From contig JBJXFG010000113.1 in the NCBI GenBank assembly GCA_046154665.1, positions 6,247 to 70,246 on the forward strand: a stretch of 64,000 bases of DNA, written 5' to 3'. Position numbers and translations under genes: made by a program. How positions within the stretch are numbered: the first letter of the stretch is position 1; the number at the start of each line of letters is the position of its first letter. Source of the stretch: JAFLCM01 sp046154665. Lineage in GTDB: Bacteria > Planctomycetota > Phycisphaerae > Phycisphaerales > UBA1924. Below are positions 8,008 to 17,380 of this stretch, piece by piece. Under the pieces are notes generated by a model. The model had not been told where the DNA came from. It did not search any database and worked only from the letters and a program-made list of their open reading frames with translations.

Positions 8008-8496
8008 TCAACTGATCGCCGCCAGGACGTCGTCGTTTTTCATGGCGTCCTTGATTTCGCGGGCCTGGGTCCACTTGATGGTGGGGTTGCCGCTCGGGGA
8101 CTTGGCGATGACGACGGTGCCTCGGCTGGCGCAGTTGAGGTCGGGGAAGAACAGGCCGTAGGCCTTGCAGACCTGTCGGTGCATGTCGGCGAGGAGGGTC
8201 TGCTTGAGGCCGAGGCTGTCGGCCCAGGCCTTGTGGGTGAAGAACGAATCGCACGAGATGCCGACGACCTTGGCACCCTTGCCGGCGAACTTGTCCATCT
8301 CGTCGGTGACGCACTTCATCTCGGTCGAGCAGACTGGGGAGAAGTCAAGCGGGTAGAAGCACAGGACGACGTCGGAGGTTTTGGCGGCGTCGGAGAGCTT
8401 CCACTCCTTGCGGTCCTGGTCGAGGAGGGTGAAGTCGGGGGCGGGCTCGCCGGCGTTGAGGGGCTGGGAACGGGCGGTGAGGTGGTCGTTTTTCAT
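8008..8496 (-). CDS. peroxiredoxin (AhpC/BCP type)
   Basis: A 162-residue thioredoxin-fold peroxidase. DFTLLDQDRKEWKLSD opens the fold. YPLDFSPVCSTE contains the peroxidatic Cys in the usual P-x-x-x-T/S-x-x-C setting. A second Cys follows six residues later (CSTEMKC) and could be a resolving residue, as in atypical two-Cys BCP enzymes. VVGISCDSFFTHKAW is the conserved second strand and helix. It reduces hydroperoxides in the cytoplasm, with thioredoxin as the expected but unproven donor. Confidence 0.93.
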   Translation of the reverse strand: MKNDHLTARSQPLNAGEPAPDFTLLDQDRKEWKLSDAAKTSDVVLCFYPLDFSPVCSTEMKCVTDEMDKFAGKGAKVVGISCDSFFTHKAWADSLGLKQTLLADMHRQVCKAYGLFFPDLNCASRGTVVIAKSPSGNPTIKWTQAREIKDAMKNDDVLAAIS

Positions 8497-8643
8497 GGGA
8501 TGAATGGAAGTGAGGTTTGGAAATCCTCGTGCGTGGTGCCGAGGGGTTTGCAGTGGCGTAGTATGTGCGAAGCCCGGTTTGACGCCGACAGGAGGTCGGG
8601 GCCGCGCGGGCGTTTGGATGACGAGTCAGTGTAGAGGAGCGGG

Positions 8644-9582
8644 ATGCCGACCGTCGAGACGCTGGAGAGCCGATACGCGCAGGTGAAGGATCGCCTGGGG
8701 AACGCCGCGACGAAGTCGGGGCGGAAGGTGTCGGACATTTTGCTGGTCGCGGTGACGAAGTACGCGGACATGCAGCAGGTGCGTGAGCTGGTCGAGCTGG
8801 GGCACCCTGATCTGGGCGAGAGCCGCGTGCAGCAGCTGGTGCAGCGGGCGGCGCAGGTGGAGGAGTTGCTCGATCGTCGGCGGACGATGCCGGGTGTGAG
8901 CGCGGCGGCGCGGTCGGGGTTTGCGGGCGGCTCCGGGGGCGTGGGTGGCGAGCGTGGCCAGGGTGTATTTGATTTTTCGGCGGTGCGTTCGACGCGGCAT
9001 CAGCCGGGGAGCGGGCCGACGCCGGCGGATGCGCCGGGGCCGCTGAGCGGGCTGGTGCGGTGGCACCTCATCGGGCACCTGCAGCGGAACAAGGTGAAGA
9101 AGTCGGTCGACGTGGTGCGGCTGATCCACAGCGTGGACTCGCTGCGGTTGATCGAAGAGATCCAGGCGGCGGCGTACAAGCGCGACCGCGTCGTCGATGT
9201 GCTGGTGCAGATCAACTGCTCGGGCGAAGGGCAGAAGTTCGGGTGCGCGATCCCCGCGGCGTGGCACCTGTGCGAGCAGATCGATTCGATGATCCACCTG
9301 CGGGTTCGCGGGGTGATGTGCATGGCGCCGTACTCGGACAACCCCGAGGACTCGCGCCCGGTGTTCCAGCGGTGCCGCGAGATCTTCGAGGATTTGCAGC
9401 GGCGCGGCGCCGGGGGCGGTGGCGGGAAGAACGCCGGGCACTTCAACATTCTTTCGATGGGGATGAGCAACGACTTCGAGGTGGCGGTCGAGTGCGGAGC
9501 GAACCTGGTGCGGGTGGGCTCGGCGCTGTTCGGCGAGGCGCAAGTCGAGTCTCAGGATGTGGATGAGGCGGAGGAGGAGTAG
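8644..9582 (+). CDS. YggS-family PLP homeostasis protein with low-complexity insert
   Basis: A 312-residue PLP-binding TIM-barrel protein of the YggS/PROSC family. The Lys that binds PLP is in LLVAVTKYADMQQV, and HPDLGESRVQQL follows as usual. WHLIGHLQRNKVKK and FNILSMGMSNDFEVAVE are further signatures. Family members are about 230 residues; the excess is a Gly/Ala/Ser-rich insert at about residues 80-138, between the GES helix and WHLIGHLQ. It probably acts in cytoplasmic PLP balance. The gene converges on the small membrane protein at 9620. Confidence 0.9.
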   Translation: MPTVETLESRYAQVKDRLGNAATKSGRKVSDILLVAVTKYADMQQVRELVELGHPDLGESRVQQLVQRAAQVEELLDRRRTMPGVSAAARSGFAGGSGGVGGERGQGVFDFSAVRSTRHQPGSGPTPADAPGPLSGLVRWHLIGHLQRNKVKKSVDVVRLIHSVDSLRLIEEIQAAAYKRDRVVDVLVQINCSGEGQKFGCAIPAAWHLCEQIDSMIHLRVRGVMCMAPYSDNPEDSRPVFQRCREIFEDLQRRGAGGGGGKNAGHFNILSMGMSNDFEVAVECGANLVRVGSALFGEAQVESQDVDEAEEE

Positions 9583-9599
9583 GCGGCTTTGTTGCCAGA

Positions 9600-9620
9600 G
9601 GTTCCGTTTCGAAACGGACC
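9600..9620. terminator. hairpin between convergent genes
   Basis: GGTTCCGTTTCGAAACGGACC is symmetric apart from one mismatch and lies between the stops of the YggS-like gene and the membrane protein at 9620-9934. It may stop transcription from both sides, although it lacks a long T-run. Confidence 0.4.
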
Positions 9621-9934
9621 TACCGACGCTCTCGCGACCGTACATATCGCTTGATCTGGAAGTATCGCACATTGGCCAGGGCGATCATCCACACCATGCA
9701 GCCGAGCCCGACCCACATCGGCAGGCCGAGAAGCCCGTACGCGGCCCCCATGAGCGCCATCACGGCCCCGAGAAAAGAGATGGCCCCGGCACTCGAGAGC
9801 CCGTCGAAGGGCCAGACGTTGTCGTACACGCGGTGGAACCCGAAAGGGTGCTTCTTCGTCAGCACAAGCGCCGTGACCACCGCGGTCACCAAAGGGCACA
9901 ATGTCAACACGAGCCATCCTGCGGTGGTCATCAT
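9620..9934 (-). CDS. small multi-pass membrane protein
   Basis: A 104-residue protein with three hydrophobic segments: about residues 4-24 (GWLVLTLCPLVTAVVTALVL), 48-68 (AGAISFLGAVMALMGAAYGL) and 70-90 (LPMWVGLGCMVWMIALANV). It ends in a basic tail, YFQIKRYVRSRERR. I recognise no family. The TPR protein gene lies 43 bp downstream on the same strand. Confidence 0.6.
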   Translation of the reverse strand: MMTTAGWLVLTLCPLVTAVVTALVLTKKHPFGFHRVYDNVWPFDGLSSAGAISFLGAVMALMGAAYGLLGLPMWVGLGCMVWMIALANVRYFQIKRYVRSRERR

Positions 9935-9977
9935 CAGAGTTTAATGACCGGGGCTCGTGAGATCAGCACTTGCGGCG

Positions 9978-11024
9978 CTATCGGGCCGCGTCCAGGGACT
10001 CGGCGAGCTTCTTGCCCTCGGCCTTGCCGAGCATTCCGGCGCGTTTGGCGTAGGCGTGGGCGCGGTCGGTGTCGCCGGCTTTTTCGAGCCACAGCGCCGC
10101 CTGGTAGGCGAACTCGGCGTTTTCGGGTGAGCCCTCGGCGGCGCGGATGTAGGCGTCGGCGGCGGCGCGGGGGTCGCCCAGCATCGCGTGGCATGATGCG
10201 AGCTCGTCGATCGCCGCGAGGTTGGTGAGCAGATCGCCTTTGGGGAGCGCCGACATGACGGCGAGGGCCTCGCGGGGTCGGTTGTCGCGGCGGAGGACTT
10301 TGGATTGCAAGAGACGCCACACGGGATTGGTGGGGTCGAGCTTGACGGCTTTTTCGATGTGCTGGAGGGCGGGGCCGATGTGGTTTTCGTCAAGGGCGAG
10401 AGCCGCGAGCGAGCCCCATGCGACCGCGAGGTTGGGGTCGAGCGTGGCGGCGATGACGAGGTTGGCGCGGGCGTCGCCGGGGCGGTTGTTCTTGCGCTGC
10501 AGCTGGGCGAGAAACAGCGGGTACTGCGGGTTGGCCTTGTCGAGCTCGCGGGCCTTGATCCACTGGGCCTCGGCGTGGTCGTCGAGCCCGGCCTTTGCGG
10601 CGGCCATGCCAGCGGCGAAGCGGTATTCGGGGCGGTCCGGGCCGAGGGCGACGGCGTGGTCGTACTGCTCGTAGGCCTCGGGGAACTTCTCGAGGGCCAT
10701 GAGGGCCTCGCCGAAAGCCAGGCGGAGGGGTTGATCGTTGGGGAATCGTTCGACGCCGGCGGCGAGTTCTTGGGCGGCGAGGTCGAACTTGTTGTTGCGG
10801 AGGGCCTGGCGTGCGGTGTCGAGGAGCTCGTCGCGGGGCGGGCCCTGCGCGGGGTCGGTGGGCGAGGAGGCGAGCTTGGAGACGGCGGGGGACGAGGTGG
10901 CGCGGTAGAGGGCGTACGCCGAGCCGACGACGATGAGCAGCAGCGGGATGAGGGCGAGGAGTTTTCGCTTTCGGGTTGCGGCGGGGTGGGGGTTGTCGAG
11001 TTGGTTGGCGTCGGGCGTGGTCAT
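9978..11024 (-). CDS. membrane-anchored tetratricopeptide repeat protein
   Basis: A 348-residue protein with a short cytoplasmic head rich in Lys, one transmembrane segment at about residues 22-42 (LLALIPLLLIVVGSAYAL), then tandem TPR units from about residue 75 to the end. Examples are NNKFDLAAQELAAGVERFPN, EKFPEAYEQYDHAVALGPD and NHIGPALQHIEKAVKLDP. The TPR part is predicted to be outside the cytoplasm. Such proteins usually scaffold assemblies; no partner is encoded next door. It faces away from valS, which starts 135 bp away on the other strand. Confidence 0.8.
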   Translation of the reverse strand: MTTPDANQLDNPHPAATRKRKLLALIPLLLIVVGSAYALYRATSSPAVSKLASSPTDPAQGPPRDELLDTARQALRNNKFDLAAQELAAGVERFPNDQPLRLAFGEALMALEKFPEAYEQYDHAVALGPDRPEYRFAAGMAAAKAGLDDHAEAQWIKARELDKANPQYPLFLAQLQRKNNRPGDARANLVIAATLDPNLAVAWGSLAALALDENHIGPALQHIEKAVKLDPTNPVWRLLQSKVLRRDNRPREALAVMSALPKGDLLTNLAAIDELASCHAMLGDPRAAADAYIRAAEGSPENAEFAYQAALWLEKAGDTDRAHAYAKRAGMLGKAEGKKLAESLDAAR

Positions 11025-11158
11025 GGGTGGGGAACGCTACGCGCGGCGGGTAAACTTGTCCCTTCGACGCGGATCGGTGTGCGTGTGCGTCAAGTCTTGA
11101 GTTCCTTCGCGAACGCCGCGATCTCCGCGGTGATCCTGCGTTTTTCCACGTCGCCGCG

Positions 11159-14100
11159 ATGAACCGTTCTTTGGAGCCGACCTTGCCCCAGTTGCCCGCC
11201 AAGTACATCCCGGTTGAGCATGAGTCGCGTGTGCGGGAGAAGTGGTTGTCGACGGGGGCGTTTCACGCCGATGCGGCGAAGGTGCTTTCTGGGGAGAAGA
11301 AGCCTTATGCGATTTTCATTCCGCCGCCGAATGTGACGGACAGGCTGCACCTGGGGCACGCGTTGAACAACACGCTGCAGGACGTGCAGGCGCGGGCGCA
11401 CCGGATGATGGGGTTTGAGACGCTGTGGATGCCGGGGACGGACCACGCGGGGATCGCCACGCAGACGGTGGTGGAGAAGCGGGTGCTGAAGGAGACGGGT
11501 CGGAAGCGGACGGATTTTCCGCGCGAAGAGTTTGTCACGAAGATCCAGGCGTTCAAGGACGAGTACGAGGCGATCATCACCGAGCAGCTCAAGGCGATGG
11601 GGTGCTCGTGCGACTGGGAGCGGCAGCGGTTCACGATGGACCCGGTGTGCGCGAAGGCGGTGCGCGAGGCGTTCTTCCGGCTGTTCAAGGACGGGCTGAT
11701 CTATCGCGGCAAGCGGCTGGTGAACTGGGACCCGGTGACGCAGACGGCGCTGGCGGATGATGAAGTGGAGATGGAGGAGATCGACGGGAGTTTCTATTAC
11801 CTGCGGTATCCGTTGTGCCACGGGCACAACGGGCCTTCAGGTGGCACCGGTCTCCGACCGGTGTCTTCCGACGGCTCCGGCCAGCACCGATCAGAGACCG
11901 GTGTCACGTCGAATCGACTTCCGGTGACGTGGGATGAACTCAAGCGGCGTGGCTATCCGGGCGCCGAGGCGCACCCCGACAGCGAGCAGGCGTGGGTGAC
12001 GGTGGCGACCACGCGGCCCGAGACGTACCTCGGCGATACCGCGGTGGCGCTGAATCCCAAGGACCCGCGTGCCAATGCGCTGCGCGGGCTGCACTGCGAA
12101 CTGCCGCTGGTCGGGCGGGTGATCCCGATCATCGAAGACGACTATGTGGTGCTGCCCGCGGCGATGCATGAAGACCCCGAGGCCGCCAAGAGTGACCCGA
12201 AAGCGCAGTTCGCCACGGGGTTCCTGAAGGTGACGCCGGCGCACGATCCGAATGATTACGAGATCGGTCGGCGTCACAACCTGGCGGCGATCAACGTGAT
12301 GGCGCCGGACGCATCGATCTCCGACAAGCATGGATGGACGGATGTCGGCGATGCGCACTTGTTCGTGGGCCTGTCGCGCGAGGCGGCACGGAAGAAGGTG
12401 GTTGAAGAGTTCAAAGCGCGGTCGGTGGGCGGGTACCCGCTGCTGGCGGATCGCAAACCCTACCGGCACAGCGTGGGTCACAGCTACCGCTCGCACGCGG
12501 CGATCGAGCCTTACCTGAGCGACCAGTGGTATGTGAAGGTGACGGACGATCGGTTGGCGGGTGCGGCGAACCGGGCGCTGGTTGCGGAGCAGAAGGCATC
12601 GAGGCAGCAAGGCATCGAGGCATCAAGTGACGCGGGATTGCGGTTTTATCCGGCTCGGTACGCCTCGACGTACGAATCGTGGCACGACAACATCCGCGAC
12701 TGGTGCATCTCACGGCAGCTTTGGTGGGGGCATCGGATTCCGGTGTGGACACGTGCACGACGGAAGTTGGAGCAGGACCCCAGCCTCGAAGCAGGCGAGA
12801 CCATTCAGATTCGCGGGGATTGGGATCTGTCTGGTTGCGTTCATCTCCACGAGCAACTCGCCGACGGCTCAGTGCGCGAAATGGTCTGTCCGCCGACCAA
12901 GGTCCCTTCCGCCCAACCTCCGCTGGGCCCATGGAAGCAACTGAAGTTCGAGTCGCAGCACGTGGTGCCGTTTGTCGCCAGTGAGATGGATGCGCTAACA
13001 GGTGAACTCGAACGCGAGGGCTTCATCCAAGACCCCGACGTCCTCGACACCTGGTTCTCCAGTGCCCTGTGGCCCATGTCCACACTGGGCTGGCCCGAAC
13101 CGCCGCAGGAAATGCGAGGCCTTCTCGAAGCGTTCAACCCTTCGAGCGTTCTGTGTACCGCACGCGAGATCATCACGCTGTGGGTGTCGCGCATGGTGAT
13201 GTTCAACCGGTATTTCCTGGGCGAGGGCCAGGGCAACGGCCCGCTCCCCTTCCACGACGTCTTCATCCACTCCGTCATCCAGGACGGCGAAGGCCGCAAG
13301 ATGTCCAAGTCTTTGGGCAACGGCGTCAACCCGCTCGACATCATCCAGTCGCACGGGTCGGACGCGATGCGCTTCACCCTGTGCAAGATGACCACCAACA
13401 CGCAGGACGTGCGGTTGCCGGTGGTGTTTGACAAGGAGAAGGGGTGCAACACCTCGCCGAAGTTCGATGAGGGGCGGAACTTCGTCACCAAGGTGTTCAA
13501 CGCGGCGAAGTTTGTGATGATGAATCTGGAGGAAGCCGGTGAGAAGCCGGTGGGGCAGGCTTCCAGCCTGCCATCGGCATCCCCTCTCCCCGACCGCTGG
13601 ATTCTCTCGCGGCTCGCGCGGCTGATCGAGCGCGTGAACGGCGCGATCGCGGCGTACGACTATTCGGACTACGCCGAGGCGATGTACCAGTTCCTGTGGT
13701 GGGATTTCTGTGATTGGTACCTCGAGGCGATCAAGCCGACGGTCAAGGGCGACTCTCCCCAGGCGGCGGCGCAGCGGGCGGTGGTGAAGAGTGTGCTGGA
13801 CGCGGCCCTGCGGCTGCTGCACCCGATCTGCCCTTACGTCACCGAGGTGCTGCACGAGGCGCTGTCGGGGTACAGGGTCGGCGGCGTGGCGGGGCTGGTG
13901 TTCGGCGCTGACGGTGCGACGCTGTGCGTCAGCGCGTGGCCGTCCGCCGAGGCGGCGCTGGTTGATGAGGACGCCGAGCGCGAGTTTGAGTGGCTTCGCG
14001 GGTTGACCGAGGCGATTCGCCAGGTGCGTGCGGCGCAGGGTGTCGAGCCCAAGCGGCGGATCACGCTGCACACGGAAGCGGCGACTTTGGCGCGGCTTCG

Positions 14101-14440
14101 GCTGGCGGGCGCATTTGTGCCGACGTTGGCGGGGCTTGAGGAAGTGGTGGAGTCGGAGCGCGGCTCGGAGAGCCGCGGTACCACTTTGTTTGTCTGCGAC
14201 GGGCGCGAGCACGGGCTCTCGAACTTGAAGGACGTGATGGACGCCGGGGCAGAGAAGAAGATGCTCGGTGAGCAGGTTGAGAAGTTGGAGAAGGAGATCG
14301 TGGTGCTTGAGGGTCGGCTGGCCAACCCCGGCTACGCGGACCGTGCGCCGGCCAAGTTGGTGCAGCAGACGCGCGATCAGTTGTCTCAGAAGATCGCGGA
14401 GCGGGACGCGGCCAAAGCGCGCATTGCTTCCTTCACATGA
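11159..14440 (+). CDS. valS: valine--tRNA ligase with in-frame repeat insertions
   Basis: A 1093-residue class I aminoacyl-tRNA synthetase, about 140 residues longer than the Escherichia coli enzyme. The HIGH motif is HLGH at 64-67 and the KMSKS loop is at 714-718. VTVATTRPETYLGDTAV marks the editing domain and DWCISRQLWWGHRIPVW the return to the catalytic fold. The C-terminal coiled-coil arm is present (EKLEKEIVVLEGRL). Extra segments fall at about residues 228-250, 479-491, 797-805 and 1000-1009; each corresponds to DNA matching or resembling intergenic repeats here. All keep the frame, so the enzyme is probably functional. Start is ATG at 11159. Confidence 0.96.
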   Translation: MNRSLEPTLPQLPAKYIPVEHESRVREKWLSTGAFHADAAKVLSGEKKPYAIFIPPPNVTDRLHLGHALNNTLQDVQARAHRMMGFETLWMPGTDHAGIATQTVVEKRVLKETGRKRTDFPREEFVTKIQAFKDEYEAIITEQLKAMGCSCDWERQRFTMDPVCAKAVREAFFRLFKDGLIYRGKRLVNWDPVTQTALADDEVEMEEIDGSFYYLRYPLCHGHNGPSGGTGLRPVSSDGSGQHRSETGVTSNRLPVTWDELKRRGYPGAEAHPDSEQAWVTVATTRPETYLGDTAVALNPKDPRANALRGLHCELPLVGRVIPIIEDDYVVLPAAMHEDPEAAKSDPKAQFATGFLKVTPAHDPNDYEIGRRHNLAAINVMAPDASISDKHGWTDVGDAHLFVGLSREAARKKVVEEFKARSVGGYPLLADRKPYRHSVGHSYRSHAAIEPYLSDQWYVKVTDDRLAGAANRALVAEQKASRQQGIEASSDAGLRFYPARYASTYESWHDNIRDWCISRQLWWGHRIPVWTRARRKLEQDPSLEAGETIQIRGDWDLSGCVHLHEQLADGSVREMVCPPTKVPSAQPPLGPWKQLKFESQHVVPFVASEMDALTGELEREGFIQDPDVLDTWFSSALWPMSTLGWPEPPQEMRGLLEAFNPSSVLCTAREIITLWVSRMVMFNRYFLGEGQGNGPLPFHDVFIHSVIQDGEGRKMSKSLGNGVNPLDIIQSHGSDAMRFTLCKMTTNTQDVRLPVVFDKEKGCNTSPKFDEGRNFVTKVFNAAKFVMMNLEEAGEKPVGQASSLPSASPLPDRWILSRLARLIERVNGAIAAYDYSDYAEAMYQFLWWDFCDWYLEAIKPTVKGDSPQAAAQRAVVKSVLDAALRLLHPICPYVTEVLHEALSGYRVGGVAGLVFGADGATLCVSAWPSAEAALVDEDAEREFEWLRGLTEAIRQVRAAQGVEPKRRITLHTEAATLARLRLAGAFVPTLAGLEEVVESERGSESRGTTLFVCDGREHGLSNLKDVMDAGAEKKMLGEQVEKLEKEIVVLEGRLANPGYADRAPAKLVQQTRDQLSQKIAERDAAKARIASFT
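11841..11907. repeat. double-hairpin repeat inside valS
   Basis: GTGGCACCGGTC, TCC, GACCGGTGTC forms one hairpin. After a 17-base linker, AGCACCGATC paired with GACCGGTGTCAC forms another. The layout matches intergenic double hairpins elsewhere in the window. It encodes residues about 228-250 of ValRS, between YLRYPL and the editing-domain motif. Confidence 0.8.
12593..12629. repeat. AGGCATCG repeat inside valS
   Basis: AAGGCATCGAGGCA, then GCAAGGCATCGAGGCATC, then AAGTG. It is nearly identical to the intergenic copy at 7955-7991. It encodes the ValRS residues KASRQQGIEASS, at a loop where other ValRS enzymes have a short turn. Confidence 0.85.
13549..13572. repeat. GGTGGGGCAGGC palindrome inside valS
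   Basis: GGTGGGGCAGGC followed by TTCCAGCCTGCC contains GGCAGGC and GCCTGCC as inverted arms. The same word forms the inner arm of the intergenic element at 2143-2252. It encodes VGQASSLP, just before the conserved LPDRWILSRL helix. Confidence 0.85.
14157..14183. repeat. GCGGCTC...GAGCCGC hairpin inside valS
   Basis: GCGGCTC, GGA, GAGCCGC is a perfect 7-bp hairpin followed by GGTACCAC. It encodes ERGSESRGTT in the ValRS C-terminal region. I see no exact intergenic copy in this window, so its link to the repeats is weaker than for the other three. Confidence 0.55.
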
Positions 14441-14612
14441 ACTGAACAATCGCGGGCGGGGCTGACGTGTCTCGTGGGGCGGGAGCGCGATTCCGTGGCT
14501 ATTCCGTGAAAAAGGGGTTGGAATCCGCCGCCCATCCGGTACGCTGTCCCCCACGACTGGGGACGCTGTACCCCGGCTCGTTTCGTGTCTGTTGTTCATG
14601 TGGAGGATGAAG

Positions 14613-16994
14613 ATGCGTTCACTGAGAAGCGTTCCGGGTTCGCTCGCGGCGGTGGTTGTCGCGCTCGCGGCGGGTCAGTCCGCGCAGGCGGGCAAGATCT
14701 TCGAGAAATACTGGGGCGCGGTCGACGGCGGCGACTTCGCCGTGGGGCCGTGGTTTTTCGTTGAAAAGCAGGGTCCCGTTCCCACGTCGCCTCCAAGTTT
14801 TTTCGAGGCGGCGATCTTCGACTTTGACGCGCTCATCCCCGCGCAGACTTCGTACACCGTCACGGTGACGACCGCGCCCACGGTTGACAGCGTTGACGTC
14901 GGCGACGACCTCGTGCTCGATTGCACCGGCTCGAGCCTCAGCGTGCTCAACAACCTGAGGGTCTTTCCGGGGGCTTCAAACGAGTCAAGTTCGCTGACGC
15001 TGCCGGGCGGGACGCTGAGCATCAACGGGAACCTGACGGTCGGGAACGACGACGTCAGCGCGCCGCAGTCTCGGTTCATCTTCGAGGATCTGGCGACGCT
15101 GGTCATTCAGGGCGATCTTCGCGTGCGGCCCTCGGGCTTTGCTGATTTGCGGAAAGGCTTTGCTGGAGGTCTGCGGAACGCCGGCACGGTGACGCTGTCG
15201 CCGGGGGTCTCAGCGACGGTGAACGTGACGGCGGGCATCACGCAGTTCGGTCCGAGTTCCGCGGGCGGGATTTCGACGCCGGGCGGCACGCTCAATATGG
15301 ACGTCTTTTCCGTCGGCAACTATGACCGACTTCAGACCGGGGGCACGACGACTCTGGGCGGCACTTTGGTGGTCCGTTGGGATGAAAAGGCCGTTTTCCC
15401 GGCCGGAACGGTGATCGATGGCATCATCCGCACCGTGGGTCTGGCCGGCGAGTTCGATGCCGTGCTGTTCACTCCGGCATTCCCCGAGAACCTGCGATTC
15501 CGCATCGTGTACCCGAGCTTCGCGCGCGGCGAGGGAGAAGCCGGCGCGTTCACGGAGATTGACCTTGAGGTGGTTGAACTCCCGCCGCAGCCGGACATTG
15601 GCGACGGCACCCAGGGCGCGACGGCGGTGAACGGTCGTCCGGTGAGCGCCGTGACGGCGGACCTGAACGGCGACGGGTTCCCCGATCTCGCCGGGGCGAT
15701 CCCCGCGGTCGTCTCGACCACCGGCGTGGTGGGCGGTGGTGTGGTGGTGGTGCTGAACCTGGGTGTTGACGGCAACGGCGACTGGCTCGGATTCGGGCCC
15801 GCCGCTATGTACCTCAGCGGCCTGGGCCCGGTGTCCATCGCGTCCGGTGACCTTGACGGCGACCAAGACGTGGACCTTGCGGTGGTGAACCCTGGGAACT
15901 CTTCGTTCCCTGCCGGGCTTCGGGTGCTGCTGAACGACGGCGTCGGCGGCTTCGCGCCCTTCGGCGCGCCGGCTGATGTGTTCCAGTCCGTCGGCACCGA
16001 CCCGCGCGGCGTGGCCATCGGCAACTTCGTGCCCGATGTCGGAAGCCTGCTCGATTTCGCCGTCACTTCGCTCGACAGTATGGGCGATGGCCAGGTCGTG
16101 ATCGTCGAAAGCGACAGGCTTCTGGCCCTCGCGTTCGGCGGGTTCCGGCTGTTCCAGGCGGTGCCGCTGGGCTCGGGCAGCGACCCCGGCACGATCCAGC
16201 CGGGCGGCCTCGATAATCCGAAAGATTTGGACGACCTAGCCATCGCGCTGCCTCCGGGCGGCACGGGGAACAACATGACGGTGCTCTTCAACGGCAACCC
16301 GCCCGTGCCCGATCCCATGGTGCCTCTGTTCAACCCGCCGCAACAGGTCAACGTCGGCGACGGGCCGCAGCACCTGTCGATCGACGACATCGACGGCGAC
16401 GGCGACTCTGACATCGTGACCAGCAACAACCTCGGCGGGTCGGTCTCGGTGGTGCGGAACATCGGGCCTGGCGTCTCTGGGTGGGACTTCGGGGTTCAGA
16501 CGCTGCCCGCCGGGGCCGCGGCCGGCCCGCTGGCGGTGCTGGACATCGACGGCGATACGGACCAGGACATCGCGGTGGTGGTGGAGATTTCGCCGGACCC
16601 CCTCACGCGCGAGGTTCGGGTGCTGCGGAACGACACGCCGATCGGTGTGCCGGATGCGCCGCTGGTGTTCGCCGCGGGTGAGTCGTTCGGCCAGACGGCG
16701 GGCCCGCTGTTCATCCTGCCGGGTGACGCGGACCAGGACGGGGACTTTGACATCCTCGCCTTCACCGATCCGCCGGCGCTGCCGACGGAGCAGGCTACGG
16801 CGTTCCTGAACGTGCTGTGCCCGACGGACCTTGACGGATCGGGAAAGACCGACCTGGGCGACCTGACCCGGTTCCTGGGCGACTTCGGGAGCACGGTCGA
16901 GGCTGGTGCGCCGGGCGATATTGACGTCGACGGGCAGATCACCACGGCGGACCTCGTGGAGGTGCTGGGGGTGTTCGGCTCGGCGTGCCAGTGA
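14613..16994 (+). CDS. secreted FG-GAP-type protein with dockerin-like tail
   Basis: A 793-residue exported protein. GGAGG lies 6 bases before ATG 14613, giving the signal peptide MRSLRSVPGSLAAVVVALAA; upstream in-frame ATGs at 14598 and 14607 and a TTG at 14592 are less well placed. Residues 40-320 are beta-rich. From about 330 there are FG-GAP/VCBS-like repeats with calcium-type loops (DLNGDGFPDLA, DLDGDQDVDLAVV, DIDGDGDSDIVTS, DQDGDFDILAF). The C-terminus has two EF-hand-like motifs (DLDGSGKTDLGDL, DIDVDGQITTADL) and ends in Cys-Gln, like the GC-type dockerins of planctomycetes. It is probably surface-attached. Confidence 0.8.
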   Translation: MRSLRSVPGSLAAVVVALAAGQSAQAGKIFEKYWGAVDGGDFAVGPWFFVEKQGPVPTSPPSFFEAAIFDFDALIPAQTSYTVTVTTAPTVDSVDVGDDLVLDCTGSSLSVLNNLRVFPGASNESSSLTLPGGTLSINGNLTVGNDDVSAPQSRFIFEDLATLVIQGDLRVRPSGFADLRKGFAGGLRNAGTVTLSPGVSATVNVTAGITQFGPSSAGGISTPGGTLNMDVFSVGNYDRLQTGGTTTLGGTLVVRWDEKAVFPAGTVIDGIIRTVGLAGEFDAVLFTPAFPENLRFRIVYPSFARGEGEAGAFTEIDLEVVELPPQPDIGDGTQGATAVNGRPVSAVTADLNGDGFPDLAGAIPAVVSTTGVVGGGVVVVLNLGVDGNGDWLGFGPAAMYLSGLGPVSIASGDLDGDQDVDLAVVNPGNSSFPAGLRVLLNDGVGGFAPFGAPADVFQSVGTDPRGVAIGNFVPDVGSLLDFAVTSLDSMGDGQVVIVESDRLLALAFGGFRLFQAVPLGSGSDPGTIQPGGLDNPKDLDDLAIALPPGGTGNNMTVLFNGNPPVPDPMVPLFNPPQQVNVGDGPQHLSIDDIDGDGDSDIVTSNNLGGSVSVVRNIGPGVSGWDFGVQTLPAGAAAGPLAVLDIDGDTDQDIAVVVEISPDPLTREVRVLRNDTPIGVPDAPLVFAAGESFGQTAGPLFILPGDADQDGDFDILAFTDPPALPTEQATAFLNVLCPTDLDGSGKTDLGDLTRFLGDFGSTVEAGAPGDIDVDGQITTADLVEVLGVFGSACQ

Positions 16995-17380
<386 letters not shown>

